Source of the DNA: an uncultured bacterium
GTDB taxonomy: Bacteria > Bacillota > Clostridia > Lachnospirales > Lachnospiraceae
Length of the DNA stretch: 36,443 nt
Assembly (NCBI GenBank): GCA_905215405.1
Contig: CAJMQE010000036.1
Coordinates: 1-36,443, forward strand
Direction: 5' to 3'
The first letter of the stretch is position 1. Every line of letters starts with the position of its first letter. Of this stretch, positions 1 to 8,612 are shown one piece after another. The notes below the pieces were generated by a model. That model was not told where the DNA came from. It saw nothing but the letters and a program-made list of their open reading frames with translations, and made no database searches. Both the position numbers and the translations under genes were made by a program.

Positions 1-200
1 ATGTAGATATTAGAATATGATATGAAAGTAGATACTGGAGTATGATAGTAATGTAGATATTAGAATATGATATGAAAGTAGATACTGGAGTATGATAGTA
101 ATGTAAATATTAGAATTTGATATGAAAATAGATACTATATATCATAATAAACTAGATATTTAAAATGTGATATGAAACGAGATATATAGTATATGATATA
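1..200. repeat. 50-bp tandem repeat, four copies
   Basis: Positions 1-50 and 51-100 are identical 50-mers beginning ATGTAGATATTAGAATATGA. Positions 101-150 and 151-200 are progressively degenerate copies that keep the core GATATGAAA. The array may continue left of the window. It is followed at 213-243 by short ATTTAACTAAAT duplications. The segment 1-318 holds no supported gene, and no clear promoter for the chemoreceptor was recognised in it. Confidence 0.9.
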
Positions 201-318
201 GGTAAATGTTAAAGTAGATATTTAACTAAATATTTAACTAAATATAAATTCTAGACATATTGTTGAAATTAGATTTGATTATTGCTTGGAGACAATGGAT
301 ATACAAAGGAGAAAAAAT

Positions 319-2097
319 ATGATAAAAAATTTAAAGGTACGCGCTAAGATTATGCTTCTATCGGCCATCTTGATACTTTTTCTGTGTGTAACAGTAGGTG
401 TTTCAGTAGTAAGCAGCTATAGTAGTAGTAATCAAAATACGGAAACAATGAACACAACATTGTATGATGATTATGATGCGCTGATTCAGGCACAAGTAAA
501 AAACGTTATTTCTTATCTGACATTTATGAACCAGCAGGTGAAGAATGGTACGATGACTCTTGAGGAAGCAAAAAGTAATGCTTCACAGGCAATCAGAGTC
601 ATGCGTTACTCCGATGATGGGTATTTCTGGGTAGATCAATCAAATGGTATGAATGTAGTACTTCCGAATTCCAATAGAGAAGGTACGAACAGATATGATA
701 ATACAGATGGAAATGGAAAGTATCATATTCGTGAGTTTATTGATAAAGCAGTAAATCAAGGTGGTGGATATACTGATTTTGTTAGAGTAAATGATGATGG
801 CTCTGTAGATACTAAACGAGGATATACAGAATATTTTAAAGACTGGGACTGGGTTGTAGGGACAGGTAATTATATTGATGATCTGAATGTGAAGACGAAT
901 GAGTTCCAGGCAGTACAGCAGGAAACAAATAGAAATACTATATTTATGTTTGCAGGGATATTTATACTTAGTATTGTAGTTTCTGTAGTTATTATTTACT
1001 TAATTTCTTCTGATATTTCCAGAGCAATTAAAAACACTGTTAAAAGTATGGGACAGATGGCAGAGGGCTTGCTGAATATAAAAATTGATGAGAAATATTT
1101 GAATAGAAAAGATGAGTTCGGTCAGTTAAGTACGTCCATGAGTAATATGCAGGAGTCTTTACACACATTAATTAGTAATGTAAAAAATGAATCTAATCAG
1201 ATCAATGGAAATGTTGAAAATGTAAAGAACCATGTGGAAGAGTTGAATGAAGATGTAGAAAGTATTTCAGCTACGACACAGCAACTTGCAGCTAGTATGG
1301 AAGAAACATCAGCAGCAACTGATACAGTGGTTGGAACTGCGCAGACAATTGAAGATAAGGCTAAGACTATTGCAGGTAAAGCTGATGAAGGAAGAAAAGA
1401 ATCAGATGTTATTTTTAAGCGTGTTGATGAGACAAAGACGGTTGTTATGCAATCAATTGAAAAGACACAAAAAATGCTTCAGAATATTACAAATACATTG
1501 AATGATGCAATTGAAAAAGCAGCAATTGTAAAAGAGATAGATGCATTATCAAATACGATAATGGATATTACAAGTCAGACAAATCTTCTTGCATTAAATG
1601 CATCCATTGAGGCAGCAAGAGCTGGCGAAGCAGGAAAAGGTTTTGCAGTTGTCGCAGATGAGATTGGAAAATTGGCAGATCAGTCACAGGATGCTGTTGG
1701 AAAGATACAACAGATCACAATTCAGGTTACTGATTCAGTTCAAAATTTATCGGATAACTCGGAAGAACTTTTGACTTATGTATCTGGAGATGTTAGAAAA
1801 GATTATGATCTGTTTCTTGATATTATTCAGAAGTATAGCAATGATGCAGACTTTATGAATAAGTTAACTGTTGAATTCAGTGCTATATCAAACGAGCTTC
1901 TTGAAGGAATTTCAAATATCCTTGAAAATATTGATGCAATTTCAATTACATCCGGAGAATGTGCACAAGGAACAGTAGATATTGCAGAAAAGAGTTCAAA
2001 TATAAAAATAAAAACAGATGATGTTACAGAAGAAGTAACTATTTCACAGGGTAGTGCACAAAGTCTGAATGAGAATGTTGATAAGTTTGTATTATAG
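319..2097 (+). CDS. Methyl-accepting chemotaxis protein with Cache-type sensor
   Basis: A membrane chemoreceptor that would pass an extracellular signal to CheA/CheW. An N-terminal transmembrane helix (about residues 10-35) is followed by an extracellular Cache-like domain with the typical GYFWVD and DWDWVVGTGNYIDD motifs, a second membrane helix near 210-235, a HAMP region, and a cytoplasmic coiled coil. The coiled coil carries the conserved signalling hairpin with NLLALNASIEAARAGEAGKG. There is no C-terminal CheR/CheB-tethering pentapeptide. ATG 319 is chosen because AAGGAG lies at 306-311 with a 7-nt gap; an in-frame ATG at 286 has no such site and would add 11 residues ahead of the usual MIKNLKVRAK start. 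The ligand is unknown, but Cache domains of this kind often bind small organic acids or amino acids. No other chemotaxis gene is adjacent. Confidence 0.93.
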   Translation: MIKNLKVRAKIMLLSAILILFLCVTVGVSVVSSYSSSNQNTETMNTTLYDDYDALIQAQVKNVISYLTFMNQQVKNGTMTLEEAKSNASQAIRVMRYSDDGYFWVDQSNGMNVVLPNSNREGTNRYDNTDGNGKYHIREFIDKAVNQGGGYTDFVRVNDDGSVDTKRGYTEYFKDWDWVVGTGNYIDDLNVKTNEFQAVQQETNRNTIFMFAGIFILSIVVSVVIIYLISSDISRAIKNTVKSMGQMAEGLLNIKIDEKYLNRKDEFGQLSTSMSNMQESLHTLISNVKNESNQINGNVENVKNHVEELNEDVESISATTQQLAASMEETSAATDTVVGTAQTIEDKAKTIAGKADEGRKESDVIFKRVDETKTVVMQSIEKTQKMLQNITNTLNDAIEKAAIVKEIDALSNTIMDITSQTNLLALNASIEAARAGEAGKGFAVVADEIGKLADQSQDAVGKIQQITIQVTDSVQNLSDNSEELLTYVSGDVRKDYDLFLDIIQKYSNDADFMNKLTVEFSAISNELLEGISNILENIDAISITSGECAQGTVDIAEKSSNIKIKTDDVTEEVTISQGSAQSLNENVDKFVL

Positions 2098-2188
2098 AGC
2101 TAAGCATGTGCATAATTTAATAGAAAGATCTTATTGTTTTGTTAGGAATCTATTCATTTGAGCATATATTAATAAAATAAAAATATAA

Positions 2189-2218
2189 AAACACAGTCTT
2201 TAAAAGAAGGCTGTGTTT
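2189..2218 (+). terminator. Terminator after chemoreceptor gene
   Basis: AAACACAG and CTGTGTTT form the base of a hairpin of about 12 bp, extended by TCTT/GAAGG through a G-U pair. The T-run after it is weak (TTTATTATT), so efficiency is uncertain. Confidence 0.6.
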
Positions 2219-2322
2219 ATTATTACAATAATAGAATATGCATAATATCTCACGATGTTTTTTTATATAGATTTGAGCTGTCATATTACATAGCTTTAGA
2301 GAATCAGGAAATAGTTACGGCA

Positions 2323-2490
2323 AATTAGGGTATTGGTATGGAAAATTTGAACATAGCTATGAGGAATTAGGGTATTGGTATGGAGAATTTGGACGTAGCT
2401 ATTGGGAATTAGGATATTGGTATGGAGAAGTAGAGTATAGCTATGGAGTATTAGGATTTAGCCATGAGTAATTAGGAAATATCCATAGAT
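2323..2490. repeat. 42-bp tandem repeat built of 21-bp halves
   Basis: AATTAGGGTATTGGTATGGA recurs with a 42-bp period at 2323, 2365, 2407 and (degenerate) 2449. Each 42-mer is itself two related 21-mers, and another AATTAGG at 2470 is offset by 21. In the frame starting TTA at 2325 the array is open, reading LGYWYG-x8 units until a stop after LGFSHE. The frame has no ATG, GTG or TTG start between its upstream stop (2274-2276) and the repeats. The rest of the gap 2219-2769 holds only the inverted repeat listed below and AT-rich sequence. Confidence 0.85.
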
Positions 2491-2669
2491 GATCAGGATA
2501 GTTGCTTTTTCTAAATGTGACTGTGAGTACCATTAATTATAGTATGTTACAGCCATAATAGGTTATAGTTGTAATATGTTATTACTAAAGGCTAGAACTA
2601 TAGTGTGATAATTGATTTATTTTGATTATGGACTTACTTCAATTTTTGATTACATATCAAGTTACCTAT

Positions 2670-2728
2670 TATGATATCTATTATGTAGCATATTATGTTA
2701 CATATGATGTTACATAATAGATATCATA
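2670..2728. repeat. 18-bp perfect inverted repeat
   Basis: TATGATATCTATTATGTA at 2670-2687 is exactly complementary to 2711-2728, separated by 23 nt. It lies about 125 bp upstream of the L,D-transpeptidase start and just ahead of its possible promoter. It could be a protein-binding palindrome, a hairpin in a longer transcript or a remnant of a small mobile palindrome. No T-run follows, so it is not an ordinary terminator. Confidence 0.75.
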
Positions 2729-2773
2729 TGATGTTGCATATTTTGTCGGAATGATACATTTTTGGTCAAAGTA

Positions 2774-2801
2774 TTGATTTATATAGATAATATGTTATTA
2801 T
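2774..2801 (+). promoter_or_regulatory. Possible promoter of L,D-transpeptidase gene
   Basis: TTGATT (2774-2779) and TATTAT (2796-2801) are 16 bp apart, just upstream of the gene. The surroundings are very AT-rich, so chance matches are likely. Confidence 0.35.
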
Positions 2802-2854
2802 GTAATGGTGCAATTTGAGAAAAACTTATGTATACGAATAGTGAGGTAATTTCT

Positions 2855-3916
2855 ATGAGAGGAAATATTAATAAAAAGTACTTACGAAGAAGAAAAAGCT
2901 GGTTTCAGCGCAATATTGGATGGCTATTTCTGATCTTTGTGGTAGTAGCAGCTGCAGTGGCTGCCTGTGTACTTTTTTTGAATAGAGATAAGATATTTAA
3001 GAGCAAGGCTGCTGACAGCAGTAATGTTAGCGTACAGACGGGAAATGATGATGCAAGTGCAACGAAAAGCGGAGTTGGTCAGCAGGAAACGTCTGGTAGT
3101 GTAAACTGGATCGTTGATGAGGAACCAGCTTCGACAGAGGTTTCTTATACGGCTCCAGAAGGTGTTGAATTTCCTTATTTCATTAAGGTAAATAGAGCTA
3201 TGTGTACAGTTACGGTATATGGAATTGATGAGTCTGGAAATTATTCTATTCCAGTTAAGGCATTTGCATGTTCAGTAGGTCGTGAAGGCGAAGAAACAAT
3301 TATTGGTGAGAATTATACAACAACAGATAAGTACGACTGGAGATTGATGGTTGATAATACGTATGCTCAGTATGCGTTCCGTATTTATGGAGGATATCTG
3401 TTCCATTCTGTACCATATACAACTATGACAAAAGATAGTCTGGAGACAGATCAGTTCAATATGCTTGGTTCACCAGCATCTCTTGGTTGTATTCGTATGA
3501 AAGTAGCAGATGTTAAATGGTTATCTGAAAATGTTCCAGCAGGAACAAAAGTAACTATTTATGATGATACTACTACGCCAGGTCCACTTGGAAAGCCTGA
3601 CACGATTAAAATTCCAGAGGATAGTCCTTACAAGAACTGGGATCCATCAGATCCAGATGAGAGCAATCCTTGGAAAGCATTTAGTGCACAGATTCAGGGA
3701 GCACAGGATATAACAGTAAAACTTGGAGAAAAGGTTGATCTGAAGTCTGGTGTGACTGCAACTGATACCTGTGGAAATGATATCACATCCAAATTAATTA
3801 CAATTGGAAAATATACATTTGATCAGGTCGGAAGTTATGATATTAAATATAAAGTTACAGATGCGCTTGGTAGTGTAGCTGAAGTAACAGTGAAGTTAAA
3901 TGTAGTTGCAAAATAA
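2855..3916 (+). CDS. Membrane-anchored L,D-transpeptidase with C-terminal Ig-like domain
   Basis: A YkuD-family enzyme that would form 3-3 peptidoglycan cross-links or attach groups to the cell wall outside the membrane. The N-terminus is very basic (KKYLRRRKSW), followed by one membrane helix (about residues 20-43) and a Ser/Gly-rich linker. The catalytic domain occupies about 90-235, with the conserved FHS histidine segment and the SLGCIRM signature, whose nucleophile is Cys212. The last 75 residues look like a DUF5011/bacterial Ig-like domain (AEVTVKLNVV end), plausibly for wall binding. ATG 2855 is preferred because GAGG at 2843-2846 is 8 nt upstream; the in-frame ATG at 2828 has only a weak site. 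The gene is monocistronic, ending in a strong terminator. Confidence 0.92.
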   Translation: MRGNINKKYLRRRKSWFQRNIGWLFLIFVVVAAAVAACVLFLNRDKIFKSKAADSSNVSVQTGNDDASATKSGVGQQETSGSVNWIVDEEPASTEVSYTAPEGVEFPYFIKVNRAMCTVTVYGIDESGNYSIPVKAFACSVGREGEETIIGENYTTTDKYDWRLMVDNTYAQYAFRIYGGYLFHSVPYTTMTKDSLETDQFNMLGSPASLGCIRMKVADVKWLSENVPAGTKVTIYDDTTTPGPLGKPDTIKIPEDSPYKNWDPSDPDESNPWKAFSAQIQGAQDITVKLGEKVDLKSGVTATDTCGNDITSKLITIGKYTFDQVGSYDIKYKVTDALGSVAEVTVKLNVVAK

Positions 3917-3920
3917 AATA

Positions 3921-3952
3921 AAAATGGGCTGTCCCAGACAGTCCATTTTTTG
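3921..3952 (+). terminator. Rho-independent terminator
   Basis: AAAATGGGCTGTC pairs with GACAGTCCATTTT across a CCA loop (13 bp, one G-U), followed by a run of T. It ends the L,D-transpeptidase transcript. Confidence 0.9.
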
Positions 3953-4028
3953 TTAGAATTAAATTTAAATTTTTCATTAGTTTCTGTTGTTTTAAAAGTA
4001 CAGAATATACTTTATGTAACCTATGAAA

Positions 4029-4373
4029 TTACCATTCTAGTGTTACATCAATCTGCGGATAATTTTTGCTTCGGCCAAAAGTTTTTCTGTGGCTGTAAAC
4101 AGAAGTTTCTATTTTCACACTTTTAAAATCATATTTATCTTTATGAAATTCTTCGTCAAGATACTGAATTAATGCGTCTTGAGCGGCTTGGTTATTATGA
4201 AGAAACTCTCGAATAGGAACATAAACATTATATGGCATTGGATGTTCCGCTGGTATTTCACCTGCGAGATGTGTTGTATATGATTGATATCCCTTTTTCT
4301 TTGCTGTGAAGCATCCGTGGGTTGTAAAGTCAATGAATGTAGATATCTCTGGGAGTATTGGGTCTAAAATCAT
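4029..4373 (-). CDS. Conserved-looking hypothetical protein, 114 aa
   Basis: I do not recognise the family. The 114-residue soluble protein has no signal peptide or membrane helix, and ends in the hydrophilic stretch SKNYPQIDVTLEW. It contains acidic and aromatic residues spread evenly, with a single Cys in FTTHGCFTAKK. It is likely a real gene: AGGAGG (complement of 4384-4389) lies 10 nt before the ATG, and a good promoter lies just upstream. It is transcribed convergently with the L,D-transpeptidase gene and divergently from the decarboxylase gene, so it is probably a single-gene unit. Function unknown. Confidence 0.75.
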   Translation of the reverse strand: MILDPILPEISTFIDFTTHGCFTAKKKGYQSYTTHLAGEIPAEHPMPYNVYVPIREFLHNNQAAQDALIQYLDEEFHKDKYDFKSVKIETSVYSHRKTFGRSKNYPQIDVTLEW

Positions 4374-4411
4374 TTGTACACGGCCTCCTTTAATTAAAAT
4401 CGTACCCCTTT

Positions 4412-4440
4412 AGTATAAGTTTTTTGGTTTAATTATGCAA
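4412..4440 (-). promoter_or_regulatory. Promoter of the 114-aa protein gene
   Basis: On the minus strand, TTGCAT (complement of 4435-4440) and TATACT (complement of 4412-4417) are separated by exactly 17 bp. The predicted start is near 4405, about 30 nt before the ATG. Confidence 0.65.
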
Positions 4441-4547
4441 TAAGTAAATTGTTACTAGAGGGTACTAAATCTACAAAATAGATGAAAAATCGACATAATT
4501 CTGATGCAAACTTAATTATATAAACTTAGTAAAGGAAATTGTCTTAT

Positions 4548-6353
4548 ATGAAAAGTATATTTCAAAATTTAATTAATTATACCACGTGCAATTATGTTCC
4601 GATGCATATGCCGGGACATAAAAGAAATACAGAACTGTTCCAGATGGACAATCCATATGGACTTGATATTACAGAAATAGATGGGTTTGATAATCTTCAC
4701 CATCCAACGGGAATTATAAAAGAAGCCATGGATCGAGCTGCAAAAATGTATGGAGCTGGTGCGACTTATTTTCTGGTAAGTGGAAGTAGTATCGGACTTC
4801 TTTCAGCCATTTCAGCGTGTACAAGACGTCGTGATAAAATCCTTGTGGCCAGGAACTGCCATAAATCGGTCTACAATGCCATTTATATGAATGAACTATG
4901 TCCTGTTTACCTCTATCCGGAAAGTGTCAGTGAGCAGGGAATAAATGGTCCTGTGACACCTGAGCGTATTGCTGATAAATTAAAAGAGAATCCAGATGTA
5001 AGTGCTGTGGTTATTACATCACCAACATATGAGGGAAATGTATCAGATGTCAGAAGCATTGCAAAAATTGTACACAGCAGAGGAATTCCACTAATAGTTG
5101 ATGAAGCACATGGAGCACATTTTATGTATCATAAGGATTTCCCAGAGTCAGCACTTGATCAGGGAGCAGATGTTGTAGTACAGAGTATACACAAGACTTT
5201 GCCGGCATTTACACAGACAGCATTACTTCATCGTGGTAAAAATGCAACCCAGTTTGTGGATCAAAGCAGAATTGAACGTTTTTTGGATATTTATCAGACA
5301 ACAAGTCCATCTTATATTTTGATGGCAGGAATTGATCATTGTCTTTGTCTGCTACAGGAAAAGGGCGATGTGTTATTTGAAGAGTATGTACAACGGTTAC
5401 ATAAGTTAAGACAGGGGATACAGGAGCTACGGATGATTCGTTTGTATCCGTCTGACGATATTTCAAAGATTGTTCTATTTTGTGATCAGAATGGTTGGAA
5501 TGGGAAAGAATTTTATGATATATTATTAAAAAATTATCACATTCAGCTGGAGATGGCCTCAGAGTATTATGTAATTGCAATGACAGCAGTAGGGGATAAA
5601 CAGGAGTATTATGATCGTTTCCTGATGGCGCTGAAAGAGTGTGATCAAAAAATATATGAATCCTGTATACAAAATTCACAAGTACCGACGGAAGCTATTG
5701 ATCAGAAACAGATTAAACAGCAGATGGAGGGACAGTTGTCAATTCATCCGCAGATGATGTTGACACCATTTGAGGCAGCAGATCAGGAAAGTGAACTGGT
5801 CTTACTGAAGGAGGCAGCAGGTAAAATCTGTGCGGAAGGAATTACTATTTATCCGCCAGGGATTCCAACAGTATTTGCTGGTGAGGTAATTACCAGCGAA
5901 ATTATTACAAGAATTGAGCAGGCACTTCGGACAGGGTTGGAGGTTCTGGGATTAACAGAACCAGAGAGTATTAAAGAAACAGAAGTGACACAGAAATCAG
6001 TTAGAGTAAATGGTATAGATGAGACACAGAGTAAAATGGAATCTGTCATTGGAGATACTATGCAAAATAAAGTAGAAGAAGTTGAAAGCATAGATAGAAC
6101 AGATCCAATACAAGCGGTAAGTGCAGAAGAGTCAAAGAGTACAATAGTATCAGCAAGTACAGAAGAGTCAAAGAGTACAATAGTATCAGTAAGTACAGAA
6201 GAGCCAAAAAGTACAATAGTATCAGTAAGTACAGAAGAGCCAAAAAGTACAATAGTATCAGTAAGTACAAAAGATAATCAAAATGCATTTAACACAATAA
6301 GTACACAAGATACAGACAGATTGGAAGGAGTAAGAGTCAGATGCCTGAAATAG
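4548..6353 (+). CDS. Orn/Lys/Arg decarboxylase family PLP enzyme (YaaO-like) with repeat tail
   Basis: A fold-type I PLP enzyme of the arginine/lysine decarboxylase group, expected to make agmatine, cadaverine or a related polyamine precursor. The N-terminal part has the family motif MPGHKRN. The PLP-binding region shows VDEAHGAH (the aspartate contacting PLP) and SIHKTLPAFTQ (the Schiff-base lysine). The C-terminal family domain contains YPPGIPTVFAGE. YaaO-type enzymes have about 480 residues; this one has 601. The extra C-terminus (about residue 475 on) is hydrophilic and includes four 12-residue repeats of the type STEEPKSTIVSV. ATG 4548 is preferred over TTG 4539, which is only 2 nt from AAGGA. 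The position before yaaR-holB-ricT matches yaaO in Bacillus. The exact substrate cannot be told from sequence. Confidence 0.88.
   Translation: MKSIFQNLINYTTCNYVPMHMPGHKRNTELFQMDNPYGLDITEIDGFDNLHHPTGIIKEAMDRAAKMYGAGATYFLVSGSSIGLLSAISACTRRRDKILVARNCHKSVYNAIYMNELCPVYLYPESVSEQGINGPVTPERIADKLKENPDVSAVVITSPTYEGNVSDVRSIAKIVHSRGIPLIVDEAHGAHFMYHKDFPESALDQGADVVVQSIHKTLPAFTQTALLHRGKNATQFVDQSRIERFLDIYQTTSPSYILMAGIDHCLCLLQEKGDVLFEEYVQRLHKLRQGIQELRMIRLYPSDDISKIVLFCDQNGWNGKEFYDILLKNYHIQLEMASEYYVIAMTAVGDKQEYYDRFLMALKECDQKIYESCIQNSQVPTEAIDQKQIKQQMEGQLSIHPQMMLTPFEAADQESELVLLKEAAGKICAEGITIYPPGIPTVFAGEVITSEIITRIEQALRTGLEVLGLTEPESIKETEVTQKSVRVNGIDETQSKMESVIGDTMQNKVEEVESIDRTDPIQAVSAEESKSTIVSASTEESKSTIVSVSTEEPKSTIVSVSTEEPKSTIVSVSTKDNQNAFNTISTQDTDRLEGVRVRCLK
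6120..6275 (+). repeat. 36-bp in-frame tandem repeat in decarboxylase tail
   Basis: Four 36-bp units start at 6120, 6156, 6192 and 6228, with a partial fifth at 6264. Units 3 and 4 are identical. Each encodes S(A/T)EE(S/P)KSTIVSV or a close variant. The near identity at DNA level points to recent expansion. Confidence 0.95.
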
Positions 6354-6934
6354 CATTTATTATGGGAAAAAGTTCATCAGGAAAAGATCGTATTTTCAAG
6401 GAATTGATTGCGGATCAACAATTACAATTAAAAACAGTAACGCTTTACACCACCAGACCCATGAGAGAAGGAGAAAAAGAAGGGGTTGAATATCATTTCG
6501 TGAATGATGATACGGCGCAGAGAATGGAACAAGAAAAGAAAATTATCGAAATGCGTTGTTATCAGACGGTGTATGGAGAGTGGAAGTATTTTACGGCAGA
6601 TGATGGGCAAATTAATATCAAAGAGGGAAATTATCTGATGATCGGTACGCTGGAAGCGTATGAAAAGTTATGTGATTTTTATGGAAAAGAACATATTATG
6701 CCGATCTATATTGATGTAGAAGATGGAATTCGACTGGAGAGAGCGCTGGCAAGGGAAAGACAGCAGCAGAATCCTAAGTATGCGGAAATGTGTAGACGTT
6801 TTCTTGCAGATGAGAAAGATTTTTCAGAGGAAAACCGTAAAAGATGTGGTATCACCAAAATTTATAATAATAATGGTACACTGGCGGACATCGTAAGCAG
6901 AATTAAAACAGATATTGAACAAATTATGAATTAA
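6341..6934 (+). CDS. Guanylate kinase-like P-loop protein
   Basis: 197 residues with the guanylate kinase fold. The P-loop is GKSSSGKD (residues 9-16), and the nucleobase-binding segment TTRPMREGEKEGVEYHFV matches the family's TTRxxRxxExxGxxYxF pattern. The expected activity is phosphorylation of GMP or dGMP using ATP, but the middle and C-terminal parts are divergent enough that a specialised role is possible. ATG 6341 overlaps the last 13 bases of the decarboxylase gene, and AAGGAG at 6325-6330 serves it, so translational coupling is likely. In Bacillus this slot, between yaaO and yaaR/holB, is held by thymidylate kinase (tmk); here a guanylate-kinase-like gene stands instead. Confidence 0.85.
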   Translation: MPEIAFIMGKSSSGKDRIFKELIADQQLQLKTVTLYTTRPMREGEKEGVEYHFVNDDTAQRMEQEKKIIEMRCYQTVYGEWKYFTADDGQINIKEGNYLMIGTLEAYEKLCDFYGKEHIMPIYIDVEDGIRLERALARERQQQNPKYAEMCRRFLADEKDFSEENRKRCGITKIYNNNGTLADIVSRIKTDIEQIMN

Positions 6935-6955
6935 CTATATTTAAACGAATTAATA

Positions 6956-6964
6956 TGATATAAT
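6956..6964 (+). promoter_or_regulatory. Possible extended -10 promoter before yaaR
   Basis: TGATATAAT is a perfect extended -10 element in the 144-bp gap before yaaR, with no good -35. It could start a separate yaaR-to-nfo transcript. Confidence 0.4.
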
Positions 6965-7078
6965 TATGATGTATCTAACTAAAATCATAATTAAAAAATT
7001 TAGATAAATAGATCAGATACTGTTACAAAGAACTTAAAGAAACATGAGATACAATAGAAAAATGAGGGAGGTGCCTTT

Positions 7079-7519
7079 GTGGATATTAAAGTAAATGAAC
7101 TTCAGGCTGCTACGCAGGTAGAGGCAAAACAGGCTGTAAATAATAATGATGATTCATTTAAGTTTACACTTGTCAGTAATATAGAAGAACAGGATCTGCA
7201 GAGGCGTCTGTCTTCCATGATGCAGGATATTACAGATCAGGGAGAGAAGATTTCTAAGCACATGGATATTAGGGATATGAAGAAATACAGAGAGCTGGTA
7301 AAAGGATTTCTGAACGAAGTGGTTAATCGTTCCCACCAGTTTTCACGAGAAAATTTCCTGGACAGGCGTGGACGACACAGAGTATATGGAATAGTGAAAC
7401 TTGTAGATAAAAATCTTGATGATCTGGCCAGTGAATTGGTTAAGGATGAGAAAGATCATATAGCAATTGTTAGTAAGGTAGATGATATACGAGGACTGCT
7501 TCTTGATGTATCGACTTGA
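7079..7519 (+). CDS. yaaR: YaaR family protein (DUF327)
   Basis: A 146-residue cytoplasmic, mostly helical and highly charged protein of the DUF327/YaaR family. Family features visible are the segment DMKKYRELVKGFLNEVV and the conserved HRVYGIVKLVDKNLDDL. Molecular role is unknown; in Bacillus it sits next to holB, as here. The start is GTG 7079, supported by GGAGGT at 7067-7072. The gap to holB is short and the two are probably co-transcribed. Confidence 0.88.
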   Translation: MDIKVNELQAATQVEAKQAVNNNDDSFKFTLVSNIEEQDLQRRLSSMMQDITDQGEKISKHMDIRDMKKYRELVKGFLNEVVNRSHQFSRENFLDRRGRHRVYGIVKLVDKNLDDLASELVKDEKDHIAIVSKVDDIRGLLLDVST

Positions 7520-7537
7520 TGGAAGGATGTGTATGAT

Positions 7538-8530
7538 ATGAACAGTTTTTCAGAAATATTGGGACATGACAAGGTAAAGGAACATTTACAGAGTGCAATT
7601 GAAATGAACAAAGTTTCACATGCATACATTTTTAATGGAGAAAAAGGCTCTGGAAAAAAGACATTAGCAACTATTTTTGCAAAAACACTGCTGTGTGAGG
7701 AAGGTAAGAATGAACCATGCAACAGATGTCATTCATGCAGACAGGCTGATACAGGAAATCAGCCTGATATTATATGGCTCAGACATGAGAAACCAAATAG
7801 TATTGGCGTAGAAGATGTCAGAGAACAGCTGGTCGGTGATATGCAGATCAAGCCATATAGCAGCAGATTTAAAATCTATATTATTGATGAAGCAGATAAG
7901 ATGACGGTACAGGCGCAGAACGCAATTCTGAAGACAATAGAAGAACCACCTGCATACGGCATCATTATTCTGTTAACAGATAATTCAGATACACTGTTGC
8001 AGACAATTTTATCAAGATGTGTAAAGCTGGATCTGAAGCCTGTTAAAGATGAGGTCATTCAGAATTACCTGGTAGATGAATATCAGGTTCCTGATTATGA
8101 GGCTCGATTCGCAGTCGCATTTGCACAGGGAAGAATTGGACGGGCAATTGATATCGTCAGATCGAAGGAATTCGTACAGATGAAAGAAGATGCTCTGCAT
8201 CTGTTAAAATATGCGGATGAAATGACGGTATCAGAGATGATCGAAGCGGTAAAACATGTCAGTGATTATAAGCAAAATATCAATGATTATATTGATTTAC
8301 TGGCCATGTGGTACAGAGATGTCCTCGTTTTCAAAAGTACAAGAGAATTTGATATGCTTATTTTTAAGGATGAACTGAATATGCTTAAGAAACAGGCAGA
8401 AAGCAGTTCCTATGAAGGGATAGAAGATATACTGAAGGCTCTGGATAAGGCTAAGATCCGTTTACGTGCAAATGTAAACTTTGATCTGACTATGGAGCTG
8501 ATGTTCCTTACAATAAGAGATAATTCTTGA
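7538..8530 (+). CDS. holB: DNA polymerase III delta' subunit
   Basis: Clamp-loader subunit of the replicative polymerase, an AAA+ protein working with DnaX and HolA to load the beta clamp. Walker A is GEKGSGKKT (about residues 34-42). Zinc-binding cysteines follow in the order C, then CNRCHSC. IIDEADKM is the Walker B region, and LSRC is the sensor-1/SRC segment. The C-terminal helical domain is typical, and 330 residues is normal length. ATG 7538 is preferred because AAGGA at 7522-7526 is about 11 nt away; the in-frame GTG at 7529 is too close to it. Confidence 0.92.
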   Translation: MNSFSEILGHDKVKEHLQSAIEMNKVSHAYIFNGEKGSGKKTLATIFAKTLLCEEGKNEPCNRCHSCRQADTGNQPDIIWLRHEKPNSIGVEDVREQLVGDMQIKPYSSRFKIYIIDEADKMTVQAQNAILKTIEEPPAYGIIILLTDNSDTLLQTILSRCVKLDLKPVKDEVIQNYLVDEYQVPDYEARFAVAFAQGRIGRAIDIVRSKEFVQMKEDALHLLKYADEMTVSEMIEAVKHVSDYKQNINDYIDLLAMWYRDVLVFKSTREFDMLIFKDELNMLKKQAESSSYEGIEDILKALDKAKIRLRANVNFDLTMELMFLTIRDNS

Positions 8531-8612
8531 GTGCGGGATTGAGAGCAACTGTTAGGCATTAGTCAGAAAGCAGAAGAGACACGCTGCTTTGAGTAGAAAG
8601 GTAATAAAAAGA

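Noticed and set aside
1..200. CRISPR array
   Set aside because: The 50-bp units are contiguous, with no unique spacers between repeats and no cas genes nearby.
5209..5679. 156-residue minus-strand ORF inside the decarboxylase gene
   Set aside because: It lies wholly within a well-supported gene, shows no domain and has no promoter or ribosome site.
6058..6288. Leucine-rich minus-strand ORF
   Set aside because: It is the antisense reading of the 36-bp repeat array; the membrane-like composition is an artefact of the repeat.
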